Shown: positions 10,666-20,944 of the stretch, in pieces | Position numbering within the stretch: the first letter of the stretch is position 1 | How the letters are laid out: each line of letters begins with the position of its first letter | Source: Desulfothermus okinawensis JCM 13304 | GTDB taxonomy: Bacteria; Desulfobacterota; Desulfovibrionia; Desulfovibrionales; Desulfothermaceae | Length of the DNA: 64,000 nt | Assembly: GCA_001311565.1 (NCBI GenBank) | Contig: BBBM01000008.1 | Coordinates: forward strand, 20,164-84,163 | Reading direction: 5' to 3' | The notes under the pieces: model-generated | Told to the model about the DNA's origin: nothing | Databases searched by the model: none | Seen by the model: the letters and a program-made list of their open reading frames with translations, nothing else | Position numbers and translations under genes: made by a program

Positions 10666-10737
10666 TAGGCGCGAGGAGATTTGAACTCCTGACCCCTTGC
10701 GCGTCAAGCAAGTGCTCTCCCCCTGAGCTACGCGCCT
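10666..10737 (-). tRNA. tRNA-Val (GAC)
   Basis: A complete 72-nt cloverleaf on the minus strand: acceptor AGGCGCG/CGCGCCT, D-stem GCTC/GAGC, anticodon stem CTTGC/GCAAG with loop TTGACGC (anticodon GAC), T-stem AGGAG/CTCCT with TTCAAAT. CCA is not encoded. A promoter-like element lies just upstream and a 13-bp hairpin just downstream. Confidence 0.95.
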
Positions 10738-10749
10738 ATTAGTTGTGCT

Positions 10750-10778
10750 ACTTAAACACTAAAATTCCCATGTGTCAA
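10750..10778 (-). promoter_or_regulatory. Putative promoter for tRNA-Val(GAC)
   Basis: Minus-strand TTGACA (10778-10773) and TTAAGT (10755-10750) are 17 bp apart. The -10 box ends 12 bp before the tRNA 5' end, a normal distance for a tRNA gene with a very short leader. Confidence 0.5.
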
Positions 10779-10866
10779 GGGTAATTTAACTTAGGGTTAG
10801 TGGTATACCTGTGGTTTTTTTTGTGCCCAATATATGTTTTGTTCTAATAAAATCTTTTCGTTATTA

Positions 10867-10895
10867 TTGACACATAGTTTAAATGCAGATATTTA
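10867..10895 (+). promoter_or_regulatory. Putative sigma-70 promoter for the PAS-GGDEF gene
   Basis: TTGACA (10867-10872) and TATTTA (10890-10895) are separated by 17 bp and lie about 35 bp before the start codon of the PAS-GGDEF gene, in the divergent region shared with the tRNA-Val gene. Confidence 0.5.
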
Positions 10896-10928
10896 TTATG
10901 CAAAAAGGATGATTAAGAGAACGGGGTC

Positions 10929-13097
10929 ATGGGTTTAAGTAAAGAAAAATTTACCGAGTTTGAATTTTTAGCAGAAAGTTTGCCAATTGCCATCTACCTC
11001 TTGGGAAGAGATGGATATTTTAAATATGTGAATAAAAAAAATGTGTGAGATATCTGGATACAGTAGAGACGAGCTTCTAAAGATCAAGTTCACTGAACTA
11101 ATCCACCAGGATTTTAAGGAATTTATGGTTAAGCAGGTGTCCAAGAGATTTAGGGACAATGGAGCCCTTCCAAAATATGAGTTCAAAGGAAAAGGTAAAG
11201 GAGGAGTAGAAAAATATCTAGAAGGTCATTTTTCTATTGTGGAAATTGGGGAGGATCAGTACATCTTGGGTCAACTATTGGATATTGATGATAGAAAGAA
11301 AATGGAGTTAGAGCTAAGACGAAGAGAAGAGTCTTTGCGCCGGGTTCTAAATACCTCAAACATTGGATACTTTGAAGTAGATTTGGCAGGAAATTTTGTA
11401 TATGTAAATGAGGCGATAGCAAAGACCCTTGGATATCCAAAAGAAGAGCTTATAGGAATGAACAACAGGGAATATGCAGAACCTAAGTATGCTAAAAAGG
11501 TATTCCATGTCTTTAATAAGGTATATAGAGAAGAAAAACCAGTTACATTTTTTTAACTGGAAGATTACCACTCAAAAGGGAAAAGAGATCTTTGTTGAGA
11601 CCTCAGTAGATCTAATATATAGCGAAAAAGGGGAAAAAGTTGGTTTTAGGGGTATAGTCAGAGATATAACCGAGGAGCTACGGGCAAAGAGGGAGTTAGA
11701 GGAGAGGGAAAGGTATTACAGGACCATTTTTGAGGGGTCAACCTCTCCCATGATCATCATTGACGGGTATAAAATAGTAAATGCCAACCAGGCCTTTGAG
11801 ACACTCTCAGGTTATAATAAGGATGAAATTATAGGAAAAATTGAATGGACTAAATTTATTGACAAAGAAGATCTTCCCAGGATGCTGGAATATTACAGGA
11901 AGAGAAAGATTGATCCTTTAAGTGTGCCTTCTGAATATGAGTTTACTTTTATAGACAGAAGAAAAAATAAAAAGGAGGTCTTACTAATTGTAAGTCCCTT
12001 ACCAAATGGTCGTTTTTTTGGCATCACTTATGGATATTACTGAAAGAAAGCAGTTGGAGGAAAAGCTAAAATTTATAAGCTTTCACGACCCATTGACAGG
12101 GCTATACAATCGCTATTATTTTGAGGAAGAGTTTAGCAGACTTGAAAATTGTCGTTGTCTGCCAGTTGCCCTAATTATTGCTGACCTAGATGGACTAAAA
12201 TATGTAAATGACACCCTTGGACATAAAATGGGAGATGAATATATCAAGGTCTGTGGCACTATCTTAAAGTCCAGTGTGAGGAAATCAGATGTGGTGGCAC
12301 GTATTGGGGGAGATGAATTTGGGATAATACTACCTAAAAGCAATGATATAGCGGCAAGGAAAGTGATATCAAGGATAAACGACAAAATTTGTAAATTTAA
12401 TTTAGACGAGAAGAAGGTATTTGAGGCCAGTATGTCCATAGGTTTTGCTGTGAGTAGTTCAAAGGAATTGGATAGGGATAAGCTTTTTAGGGAAGCGGAT
12501 AATGCAATGTATGCAGATAAACAGAGGAGAAAAAAAATTAAGGGAGCATATATGCATGAGGTAAGATTGGGATTTAAGATAAAAGACTATCTCACAGGAG
12601 AAGAGATAGATGCAACCACCTATGAAGACTTGAGACAGGATATTGCAAAAATTATTGTTAAAGATAAGGGGTATCCCAGGGCCAATATTAAATCAAAAGT
12701 ACAGATAGAGTTTGATGTGGATAAAAAAAGATTTGTTAGAAGTATAGATTTTACCGTATGTTTAGAAGATAGACCAGTTGCTGTAATTATATTTTGTGCA
12801 GGTGAGATAGAGACATATGTAAGGGAGGCTGTTTCCCTTGCAAGGCTCATTAAGGGAGGTCCAGCCAGACTGTCCATTGTAACAGATACCCAAAAATTTA
12901 TTGTCTCAAGCACAAAGGATGGAGAAATTTTATTAAAGGGACCATTTGATAAATTCCCCACCTGGGAAAACTTCCTTGATTTATTGGACAAATCCCCTGA
13001 ATTTACTCTGGATGTAACTCGCCTTGAAAAGGAAAAACGCATCCTCTACGCCCTATCTCAAATAAGCTGTGAATGCAGAGATTCCTGCAATCTTTAG
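10929..13097 (+). CDS. PAS-repeat diguanylate cyclase, read through into an HsdR-N-like domain
   Basis: The N-terminus MGLSKEKFTEFEFLAESLPI opens the first of three PAS domains (about residues 10-120, 125-250, 255-370; PAC-like ends at 'ILGQLLDIDDRKKMELELRR' and 'VRDITEELRAKRELEER'). The GGDEF domain follows with LTGLYNRYYFEEE, LIIADLDGLKYVNDTLGH and the intact active site ARIGGDEFGIILP. No transmembrane segment is seen, so it is a cytoplasmic cyclic-di-GMP synthase with small-molecule or redox sensing. Frameshifts lie at A7 (~11035), T7 (~11550) and T7 (~12012). As sequenced, the frame continues after the GGDEF domain into a ~180-residue HsdR-N-like region. One extra A in the A8 run at 12530-12537 would instead end the cyclase at TAA 12539-12541. 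Confidence 0.85.
12552..13097 (+). other. HsdR N-terminal-like domain, possibly a separate gene
   Basis: From ATG 12552 the sequence reads MHEVRLGFKIKDYLTGEEID, YEDLRQDIAKIIVKDKGYPR and QIEFDVDKKRFVRSIDFTV, which resembles the type I restriction enzyme R-protein N-terminal (HSDR_N_2) fold. The motif I aspartate may be present (RSIDFTV), but the expected E-x-K on the next strand reads IIFCAG, so nuclease activity is doubtful. AGGGAG sits 7 bases before the ATG, and stand-alone proteins of this type are common in Desulfobacterota. I think a separate gene of 181 residues is more likely than a true fusion. The C-terminus ends with four nearby cysteines or an equivalent (SCECRDSCNL). Confidence 0.5.
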
Positions 13098-13379
13098 CAT
13101 TTATTCCTTTTTGACATTTTGTGTTGGATAGATTATCAACTTTTCATTTTAGGGGTTATAAAACCTTTTCGGTGAGTTAACCTTTAGCCCATAAGTGAAG
13201 TTTTTGTTTCACCTTTTAGAATGGGCTTTACCCAAGAGACTGTAATGTTAATTCCATTTAGTCTCACAATATCTCCTTTGTGGGTAGGTGTGATTTTTTT
13301 ATGAATTTGGTTTATACGCAATATTATTTGTTCCTATTGATAACCCTAACATATTATTAAGGATTGAAAAGTAGATACC
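13098..13379. other. Non-coding gap before hisS, with a small ORF and nested hairpin
   Basis: No conserved gene is seen. AGCCCAT (13186-13192) pairs with ATGGGCT (13221-13227), and GTGAA/TTCAC pair inside that stem, giving a nested hairpin. On the minus strand a 27-codon ORF (GTG 13267 to TAA 13184; VRLNGINITVSWVKPILKGE) has AAAGGAG 6 bases before its start, but there is nothing to confirm it is translated. Confidence 0.35.
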
Positions 13380-14666
13380 ATGATAAAAAAAGATTAAAGG
13401 TTTTGCAGACCTATATCCACCAGAGGTAGAAAAATACTCTTTAATGGAAAAGGTGGCCAGGGAAGTGTTTTTTTCTCTATGGTTTTTCAGAGATGAGGAC
13501 CCCCATAGTGGAAAAAAACTGAGCTCTTTGCACGCTCCATTGGGGATGAGACAGATGTGGTTCAAAAGGAGATGTTTTCTTTTCTGGACAAAAAAAGGAA
13601 GGAGTCTCTCCTTGAGGCCTGAGGCAACAGCCGGGGTCGTTAGGGCGTATATTGAAAACAAGATATACTCAAAAGAGGCCATGTCCAAGTTTTTTTACAA
13701 TTGGTCCCATGTTTCGCTATGAAAGGCCTCAAAAGGGGAGACAGAGACAATTTCACCAGATAAATGTAGAGGTGTTTGGAAGTAGGTCTCCTTACATAGA
13801 TGCAGAACTCATTATAATGCTAATGGATTTTTTTTAATAGACTAAAAATTAGGTCCATATCCCTTGAGGTAAATTCCCTTGGATGTTGTGGGTGTAGGAA
13901 ATCATATTTAGATAACTTAAGAGAATTTTTGTCAAAAATAGATGAAGATCTACTTTGTGAAGATTGTAAGGTCAGGAGAGAGAAAAATCCTTTAAGGGTC
14001 CTGGACTGCAAGGTTCAATCATGTAAAAATATGTATAGAAAAGCACCTAAGATCCTTGATTTTTTGTGCGCTGATTGTGAGATTCATTTTAAAAAGGTGC
14101 TGGATCTCCTTGAAATTGAAGGTATAGATGTCAATATAAACAAAAACCTTGTGAGAGGGCTTGACTATTATCAACGGACCACATTTGAGGTAGTTGCCTC
14201 TGGAATTGGTGCCCAATCTGCAATAGCTGGGGGTGGGAGATATGATGGTCTTATAAAGCAGCTTGGTGGTCCTGATTTGCCAGGTATTGGATTTGCGTGT
14301 GGAATGGAGAGAATTGCCCAGTTAATGGAGGTGCAAGAAGAAAAATGTAGGTATTTTTACATTGCAACTATTGACAAGAATGCATTGGATTTTGCTTATA
14401 AAATTTCTTCTATAATTAGAAATAGAGGATTTAAGTGTATCTGTTCATATGATGTTAAGAGTGTAAAGGCCCATCTTAGGGGGGCAAATAAAATAGGTGC
14501 GAGATATTGTGTTCTTATAGGAGAAGACGAGTTAAACAACGGAGTTGTTACCCTGAAGGATTTAACCAGTGGCGAACAAAAACAGTTGGCTCTGGAGGGA
14601 TTAGAAAAAAATTTCTTTTTAGCCATTTTTATTAACTCTGCCTATTTCTTTAGCTCCGATTATTGA
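13380..14666 (+). CDS. hisS: Histidine-tRNA ligase
   Basis: A class II synthetase. Start ATG 13380 followed, after an A7 frame error, by [20 protein letters not shown]. Motif 2 appears as [20 protein letters not shown], the histidine-binding loop as [15 protein letters not shown] and motif 3 as [15 protein letters not shown]; the C-terminal anticodon domain ends near [15 protein letters not shown]. Frameshifts are at ~13388, ~13520, ~13690, ~13830. As sequenced it ends at TGA 14664-14666. If the A7 run at 14604-14610 is really A6, the protein ends LEKISF with TAG at 14620-14622, and the last ~15 residues shown are repeat sequence. About 415 codons then, as expected. Confidence 0.92.
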
Positions 14667-14751
14667 TTGGGTTATGGATAAAGTGATTAGTGAAGGGCAT
14701 CTAAAACGTTGAACATTGAACTTTGAACCTAAAACGTTGAACCTTGAACAA
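14637..14751. repeat. Dispersed repeat copy plus TTGAA heptads between hisS and aspS
   Basis: 14637-14688 is one copy of a ~52-bp dispersed repeat (starting TCTGCCTATTTCTTTAGCTC), matching the copy at 55971-56023 (inverted) at about 48 of 52 positions and another at 29554. It is followed at 14703-14751 by degenerate heptamers CGTTGAA, CATTGAA, CTTTGAA, CCTAAAA, CGTTGAA, CCTTGAA. The repeat starts 15 bp after the corrected hisS stop. Confidence 0.8.
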
Positions 14752-14771
14752 CTAAAATTAAGGAGTATTTC

Positions 14772-16616
14772 ATGGAGCAGGATATAAAAAGGATTGAAAC
14801 TGAAGAAGAAATTGCCCTTGCTGAAAAGAGGGCTAGGGAAATCTTGGCCTCATTAGGAGGTTGGAAAAGGACCCATTCATGTGGAGAGTTAACAAGTGCA
14901 AATTTAGATGAAGAAGTGTGTTTAATGGGCTGGGTTCAATATAGAAGGGACCATGGGGGACTTATATTTATAGATTTAAGGGATAGAGAAGGTCTAACTC
15001 AGGTGGTCTTCTCACCTGAATACAACAAAAAGGCCCATGCTGAGGCCCATGTGTTGAGGTCTGAATATGTTTTGGCAATTAAAGGAAAGGTGAGGAAAAG
15101 GCCTGAGGGCATGGAGAATTTAAAGCTCACCACTGGTGAAATCGAGGTGGTTGTACTTGATTGGAAACTCTTAAATATTTCTAAGACGCCACCTTTTTTT
15201 AATAGAAGACAGGATTGATGTTTCAGAAAACTTGAGACTCAAATATAGATATTTGGATATTAGGAGAAATAAATTAAAGGAAAACATAATCTTCAGGCAC
15301 AAGGCCGCTTCTTGCATAAGAAACTTCCTGAACTCAAATAGTTTTTTTAGAAATAGAGACTCCTTTTTTTGACCAAATCCACTCCAGAAGGGGCCCGTGA
15401 TTTTTTGGTACCCAGCAGACTGCACCATGGAAAATTCTTTGCCCTGCCCCAGAGTCCACAGCTATTTAAACAGCTACTTATGGTTGGAGGTCTTGATAGA
15501 TATTATCAAATAGTCAAGTGTTTCAGGGATGAAGACCTAAGCAGATAGACAACCAGAGTTCACTCAGATAGATATGGAAATGAGCTTTGTGGAAGAAGAA
15601 GATGTAATGGATATATCTGAGAAAATGATTTACACCCTTGTTAAAGATACATTGGGTGTGGATCTCTCTCTACCCTTCCCAAGAATGAGCTATGACAGGG
15701 CAATTGAAAGGTATGGACTTGATAAACCAGATACCAGGTTTGAACTGTTTTTAGAAGATATTACAGAAATAGTTAAGGGATCCAATTTCAGGCTGTTTGC
15801 AAAGGCACCCCTTGTAAAGGCATTAAAGGTACCAGGTGGTGCGTCTCTTTCAAGAAAAGAAATAGATGATTATACTGAATATGTGAAAAATTTTGGTGCC
15901 CAGGGACTTGCATGGATAAAGATCAAGGAAAATGAGTGGCAGTCACCAATTGTGAAGTTTATGAGTGAGGAGGAGAAAGAGAAGATAGCAGAAAAATTGG
16001 GACTTAAAGTGGGGGATATAGTATTTTTCCAGGCTGCCTCACCTGAGGTTGTAAATGATGCCCTTGGAAATTTGAGGGTAAAACTTGCCCAGAGATTTGA
16101 CTTGATTGATTCAGATAAAATGAATTTTGTTTGGATTGTGGATTTTCCACTATTTCAGTACAATAGTGATGAAAAAAAGGTGGGAGGCCTGTCATCATCC
16201 CTTTACATCTCCTAAAGATGAGGATGCAGACAAGATACTAACAGATCCCAAAAATGCAAAGGCAAGGGCCTATGATCTTGTGTTTAATGGAAATGAAATT
16301 GGTGGAGGTTCAATACGTATACATTCATATGAGATGCAGATGAAGATGTTTGAGGCCCTTTCAATCAGTGTGGAAGAAGCAGAGGAAAAATTTGGATTTT
16401 TGTTAAATGCACTAAAGTATGGTGCTCCACCCCACGGTGGCATAGCCTTTGGATTTGATAGATTAATCATGCTACTTTTAAATAAATCAAGCATCAGAGA
16501 AGTTATTCCATTTCCAAAGACACAAAAGGGAGCATGTTTACTAACCGATGCACCTTCAAGTGTTGACAAAAAAACAACTTCGTGAAGTTGGCATAAAGGT
16601 TAGGGAAACCAAATAG
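14772..16616 (+). CDS. aspS: Aspartate-tRNA ligase
   Basis: A bacterial-type AspRS: OB-fold anticodon domain ([28 protein letters not shown]), class II core (FRDED before [16 protein letters not shown]), GAD insertion domain, and motif 3 [16 protein letters not shown]. The start ATG has TAAGGAG upstream, so the ~32-residue charged leader before RTHSCGEL ([20 protein letters not shown]) seems real and is longer than usual. Frame errors: T runs near 15193, 15345 and 15365, an A7 near 16175 and another near 16570. At ~15541 AGAGCAG appears as AGCAG, so two bases seem lost. Whether the enzyme is discriminating or also charges tRNA-Asn cannot be told. Confidence 0.93.
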
Positions 16617-16641
16617 GATCTAATAATTTAAGAGGTATTGT

Positions 16642-17116
16642 ATGGGGATTAGAAAAATTGTTTGTTATCCAGACCCAGGACTAAGGGTAAAGACAGAAGA
16701 GATAACCACCATTGACAAGGAGATAAAGGACCTTGCAGAGGATATGTTGGATACCATGTATGAAAACAAGGGAATTGGGCTTGCTGCCCCTCAAATAGGG
16801 GTCTGTAAGAAGATTGTTACCATAGACCTATCTGGTTCAGATAAGCGGGAAAATCCAATGGTATTAATCAATCCTGAGATCTATGAGAAAGAGGGTGATA
16901 TAGAAGGTGAGGAGGGTTGCCTTAGCTTTCCTGGATTTAGGTGCAATATTAAACGGGCAGAAAAAAATAAAGGTAAGATTTTTGGACTTAGATGGAAAAG
17001 AACATGATATATGTGCCCAGAATCTGCTCTCTGTTTGTATCCAACACGAAATAGATCACTTACACGGCAAGCTCATTATAGATTATGCTGGAAGGTTAAA
17101 AAAAGGCAATGTATGA
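16642..17116 (+). CDS. def: Peptide deformylase
   Basis: Removes the formyl group from nascent N-terminal methionine. All three metal-site motifs are present: GIGLAAPQIG, EGCLSFPG and QHEIDHLHGK (HExxH). Length is about 157 codons after correcting one A-run frameshift near 16970. The start ATG has AGAGG upstream. It sits 26 bp after aspS and 42 bp before fmt, whose product adds the formyl group to initiator tRNA, so the two act as a pair. Confidence 0.95.
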
Positions 17117-17157
17117 GAAAAAAAATTGAAGAAAATTGCAAAAAGGACCCAAAAAAA

Positions 17158-18092
17158 ATGAAGATAGTCTTTTTTTGGAAGTCCTGATTTTGCTAGAGTT
17201 GTCTTAGACAGGCTTTTGTTATGGGATGGGGGAGAGGTTGTTTTGGTAGTTACCCAGCCTGATAAAAAGGCCGGGAGGGGACGAAAAATAACTCAGACTC
17301 CAGTAAAACAACTTTCCTTAAAAAAAAGACATTCCTGTAATCCAGCCCAATACTTTAACAGATGAAAATATAAAGAAATCTCTGAAGAAATTTGGAGCCA
17401 ATATTTTTGTGGTTGTTGCCTATGGTCTTATCTTGCCTGGAGATGTGATTTCAATACCCACTTATGGTACTGTCAATGTTCACGCATCATTACTTCCAAA
17501 ATATAGGGGAGCAGCCCCAATCCAGTGGGCTATTTTAAAGGGAGAAAAGGTTACTGGTGTAACTATTATGCAAATGAATGAAGCCTGGATACAGGGCCAA
17601 TACTTGCTCAAAAGGCACTTGCAATAGGGATAAACGATACATCTAAGGAAATACACGATGAGCTCGCTAAAATAGGAGGCGATCTATTAATAAAGACCCT
17701 TGAGAAAATCAAAAACAGAGAAATTGTACCAATTAAGCAGGATGATAGGTGTGCATCCTATGCGCCAAATTATCCAAAGATATGGGTCTGATAGACTGGA
17801 GGGACTCAGCATTAAATATACACAACAAAATTAGGGCACTATATCCATGGCCAATGGCATTTTTTTTATTTTAAAGGAAAAAAAAGGATCAATTAAGATC
17901 CAGTTGTATCCAGGACAAATTGGGGATAGATTAAGCAAGGGGGTATCACCTGGTAAAATTTTAGGTATAAGAGATGGATTTTTGGAAATTGCCTGTATTG
18001 ACAGGTCATATTTGGTCTCAAGGCTAAAACCTGAATCTTCCAGAATATTAACACCTGAACAATTTGTGTGTGGATATGTATCTAATAAATGA
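17158..18092 (+). CDS. fmt: Methionyl-tRNA formyltransferase
   Basis: Starts [20 protein letters not shown] (frame error at T7 just after the start) and contains [19 protein letters not shown], the formyl-THF hydrolase-like catalytic motif [20 protein letters not shown] and a C-terminal OB domain ending [12 protein letters not shown]. Other frame errors are at ~17324 (A7), ~17583 (one G lost, so NEGLDTGPIL reads as [10 protein letters not shown]) and ~17865. It formylates Met-tRNA for initiation. Family length ~310 residues fits. Confidence 0.94.
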
Positions 18093-18098
18093 CAAGTT

Positions 18099-18940
18099 AT
18101 GGATGATAATTTATATTCAAAATTAAGTGAAAAGATACAAAACGAAATTTCTGTAAAAAAAAGGATATTTATATCCCTTCTACTTGCATCATCTGCAGTT
18201 ATTGTAATATTTTTGCTTTTCTTCTGGTTGATCCCTGTAATTGGTCTTTCAAATATCCATCCACTTGCACCAATTCTCCTTGGAATTTTAGTTTTTTTTC
18301 TATTATACTCCTTGTATTATGGAGTTCTTCATCTTTAGTCCTATCAATTTTATTTAAAAGGCCAATACTTTTTTCAAGAAAAACAAGGGGACTTACTACA
18401 AAGATTTTTTTTGCCCCTCATGGGATTGGTAGGGGAACTCGTTGGTATATCAAAGGAAAAGGTACGGGCTTCTTTTATAAATATAAATAATGAAATGGTC
18501 TTAAATGAAGGTATAAAATATGACCCTGATAGGATTTTAATGCTACTTCCCCATTGCTTGCAAAACAGTAGATGTAAAAATAGACTTACCTACAACATCG
18601 ATAATTGCAGTCGGTGTGGAAAATGCCAATAGGGGAACTCCTTAATTTAAGAGATGAATATGGGATAAGAATGGCAATTGCCACTGGAGGTACTATTGCC
18701 AGACGCATAGTAGTGGAAAACAGGCCCAGGTTTATTATTGCTGTTGCGTGTGAGAGGGATTTGGCATCTGGCATCCAGGATGTATATCCTCTGCCTGTGT
18801 TTGGGATACTCAATATAAGACCATGCGGTCCATGTATAGATACGCTTGTCTCCATTGAAAAAGTAAGATGGGCCTTAGATAAGTTCCTTAAGGATCACGG
18901 GAGTGAGAAAAAAATAAGACTAAGTCTCCAAGAGAAATAG
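18099..18940 (+). CDS. DUF116 family membrane protein
   Basis: The N-terminal ~70 residues contain two hydrophobic segments (IFISLLLASSAVIVIFLLFF and APILLGILVFFLLYSLYYGV). The C-terminal half has the DUF116 features LMLLPHCLQNSRCKNRLT, IDNCSRCGKC and ATGGTIARRIVVE, CGPCIDT, with many conserved cysteines that could bind metal or iron-sulfur. Function is unknown. A DUF116 gene between fmt and rsmB is a recurrent arrangement in Deltaproteobacteria-type genomes. Frameshifts lie near 18345, 18405 and 18625. Confidence 0.8.
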
Positions 18941-18972
18941 CATTAGATACTATTATAAAAATAAAAAGGGGA

Positions 18973-20219
18973 ATGCATATCCAAAAGGCCCTGGATATGG
19001 TTTTATCTAATGTCAATATAAAAAGGCGGGATTGTGCACTTATTACTGAGCTTGTATATGCATATTTTAGATTAAAAGCAAGGTTAAATTTTGTTTTAAA
19101 AAGCAGAATCAGGGGACAATTTAAAAAGTTGCCAGAGAGATTTGTATTATGTATGTGCCTTGGTGTTTATGAAATTTTATATCTTGATAGGATTCCAGAT
19201 TATGCAAGTGTAAATTTCTATGTAGAATTTATTAAAAAAAAAAGTTAATAAGGGGCTAACATCACTTGCAAATGGCGTTCTAAGGACTATTTGTAGAAAT
19301 AAAGAAGAACTTATATCTCGGGAATTTTATTTAGAAAACACAAGATCAAGAAAGGAATTTTATTCAATATATTATTCAATTCCCATATGTCTGGTTGATC
19401 TTTTAGTAAAACAATATGGTTGTGAAGATGCAGAAATTTTTTTTAAAAAAATCCATTATTAAACCATATATTGGAATAAGGATTAATAAGAAAAAAAAGA
19501 TCTAGTAAAGAAGTTATAAATATACTAACTAAAAATAAAAGTACAAATAAAAAAACTAGAAGATCGTTTATTTGCCCTGGAAGATGCTTCAGATATAGAT
19601 ATTGAAAGGTTAGAACAAGAGGGAATAATTAGTAGAAAATCCTTTGAATCCCAGAAAATATTATTTGACTTGAGTAAAGACAAATGGAATCTCCCAATAT
19701 GGGATATGTGTGCAGGTTTTGGAGGGAAATTAACACTTTTATTAGAGGAAGACAAAGCACCAATCTGGCCAGTGATATTGATATAAATAGACTTAAAGGT
19801 ACTTAAAAGAGAGATATCCCGCCTTGGTTTAGATGATGTTCCTGTCTTTGTTTCAGATTGTACAAAATCAGATCCATTAAAAAAAAAGCCCCAACACCAT
19901 ATTAATTGACAGTCCTTGCTCTGGACTTGGTGTAATTAATAGGAGACCTGATTTAAAGTGGAGAATTGATCATAGATTTCTAAAGGAGGTAACCAAAGTT
20001 CAGGAAAGATTATTAAATAAGGCCCTGAAAACCATCTCCACATATGGTAGGGTAGTTTATATAACCTGTACCTGGAACAGGGAGGAGAATGAAGGGCAGA
20101 TTTTGAAATTGGTAGAAAATAATAGGGATATTAAGATTAAGATAGAGAAAGAGGTTAGTATAAATTTCAGTAATGATTTTAGGGAGTTTTTTTATGGGGT
20201 GGTGTTAGTAAAAAATTAG
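18973..20219 (+). CDS. rsmB: 16S rRNA (cytosine-C5) methyltransferase, RsmB type
   Basis: An N-terminal NusB-like RNA-binding domain (PREIALDTIIKIKRG; DCALITELVYAYFRL; CMCLGVYEILYLDRIPDYAS) is followed by a Rossmann methyltransferase with WDMCAGFGGKLTLL, DSPCSGLGVINRRPDLKW (catalytic cysteine in PCSG) and YITCTWNREENE (second cysteine). It would methylate C967 of 16S rRNA. The conserved frame extends upstream to about 18916, overlapping the DUF116 3' end, but no standard start codon is visible there, so 18973 is only the first ATG. Several frame errors fall between 19238 and 19890. Confidence 0.9.
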
Positions 20220-20302
20220 GCTGGGGGAAGCGATAAATGCAATATGAGGAAGTGAAATTAAAAAGGGTATTTGTGCTCAGATTTTTTTTGTTTTTTTATT
20301 TC

Positions 20303-20331
20303 TTGAACTTTCCTTTTACTTTGTTTAAGAT
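20303..20331 (+). promoter_or_regulatory. Putative promoter for tRNA-Val(CAC)
   Basis: TTGAAC (20303-20308) and TAAGAT (20326-20331) are 17 bp apart, and the -10 box ends 10 bp before the tRNA 5' end. Confidence 0.5.
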
Positions 20332-20341
20332 AATTTTAATT

Positions 20342-20414
20342 GGGCGGTTAACTCAGTGGTTAGAGTGCCACCTTCACACGGTGGAAGTCCGGGGTTCGAA
20401 TCCCTGACCGCCCA
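20342..20414 (+). tRNA. tRNA-Val (CAC)
   Basis: A complete 73-nt cloverleaf: acceptor GGGCGGT/ACCGCCC, anticodon stem CCACC/GGTGG with loop TTCACAC (anticodon CAC), T-arm GGGG-TTCGAAT-CCCT. CCA is not encoded. Together with the GAC gene at 10.7 kb it reads two of the four valine codon groups. Confidence 0.96.
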
Positions 20415-20481
20415 TTTTTTATTTTAGGTCCATCCTTATAACCTTAGCTAATTTTTTTTTGCTCTCCTGGAATTTACTCAT

Positions 20482-20944
20482 ATGCAGGTAGTATTGTTTG
20501 AACCAGAAATTCCTCCAAATACAGGAAATATAGCCCGTCTTTGTGTGGCCACAAACACTCCCCTTCACTTAATTGAGCCCCTTGGTTTTAGCTTAGAAGA
20601 TAAATATTTAAAAAGGGCAGGACTGGATTATTGGCCCCATCTAAATCTTTCTGTGTGGAAAAGCTGGGATGAATTTTTAGATGCCCTCATGCCTGAGCCA
20701 GAAAAATTGGTTTTGACTTCAAAAAGAGCTAAAAAAATCAATTTATGAGTTGAGGTTTTCTGGGGATGAATTTTTGGTTTTTGGTCCTGAAACCAGGGGA
20801 ATACCCGACTATCTTTTAGGGGCATATCCGCATAATGTATCCATTCCAATGTGGGGGAAGACCAGGAGTTTAAACCTCTCTAGCGCAGTTGCCATTTGCG
20901 TGTATGAAGCCTACAGACAGATTAAGGGTTGGAGTAAAGTTTAA
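20482..20944 (+). CDS. trmL: tRNA (cytidine/uridine-34 2'-O)-methyltransferase
   Basis: A small SPOUT methyltransferase of about 154 residues. The N-terminus [19 protein letters not shown], the middle [14 protein letters not shown] and the knot motif [19 protein letters not shown] are diagnostic of TrmL, which methylates the wobble ribose of tRNA-Leu. One frameshift lies at A7 near 20733. Its stop TAA shares one base with the cbiB start (TAATG), so the two are translationally coupled. Confidence 0.93.

Noticed and set aside
12552..13097. HsdR-N-like domain as evidence of a restriction-modification or phage-defence system.
   Set aside because: No methylase, specificity or helicase genes lie nearby and the E-x-K catalytic motif is missing.
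14604..14666. Shared C-terminal tails of HisS and Skp (AYFFSSDY and AYFFSSVY) as a possible common peptide tag.
   Set aside because: Both tails are one frame of the dispersed repeat read through after an A-run error; correcting one base ends each protein before the repeat.
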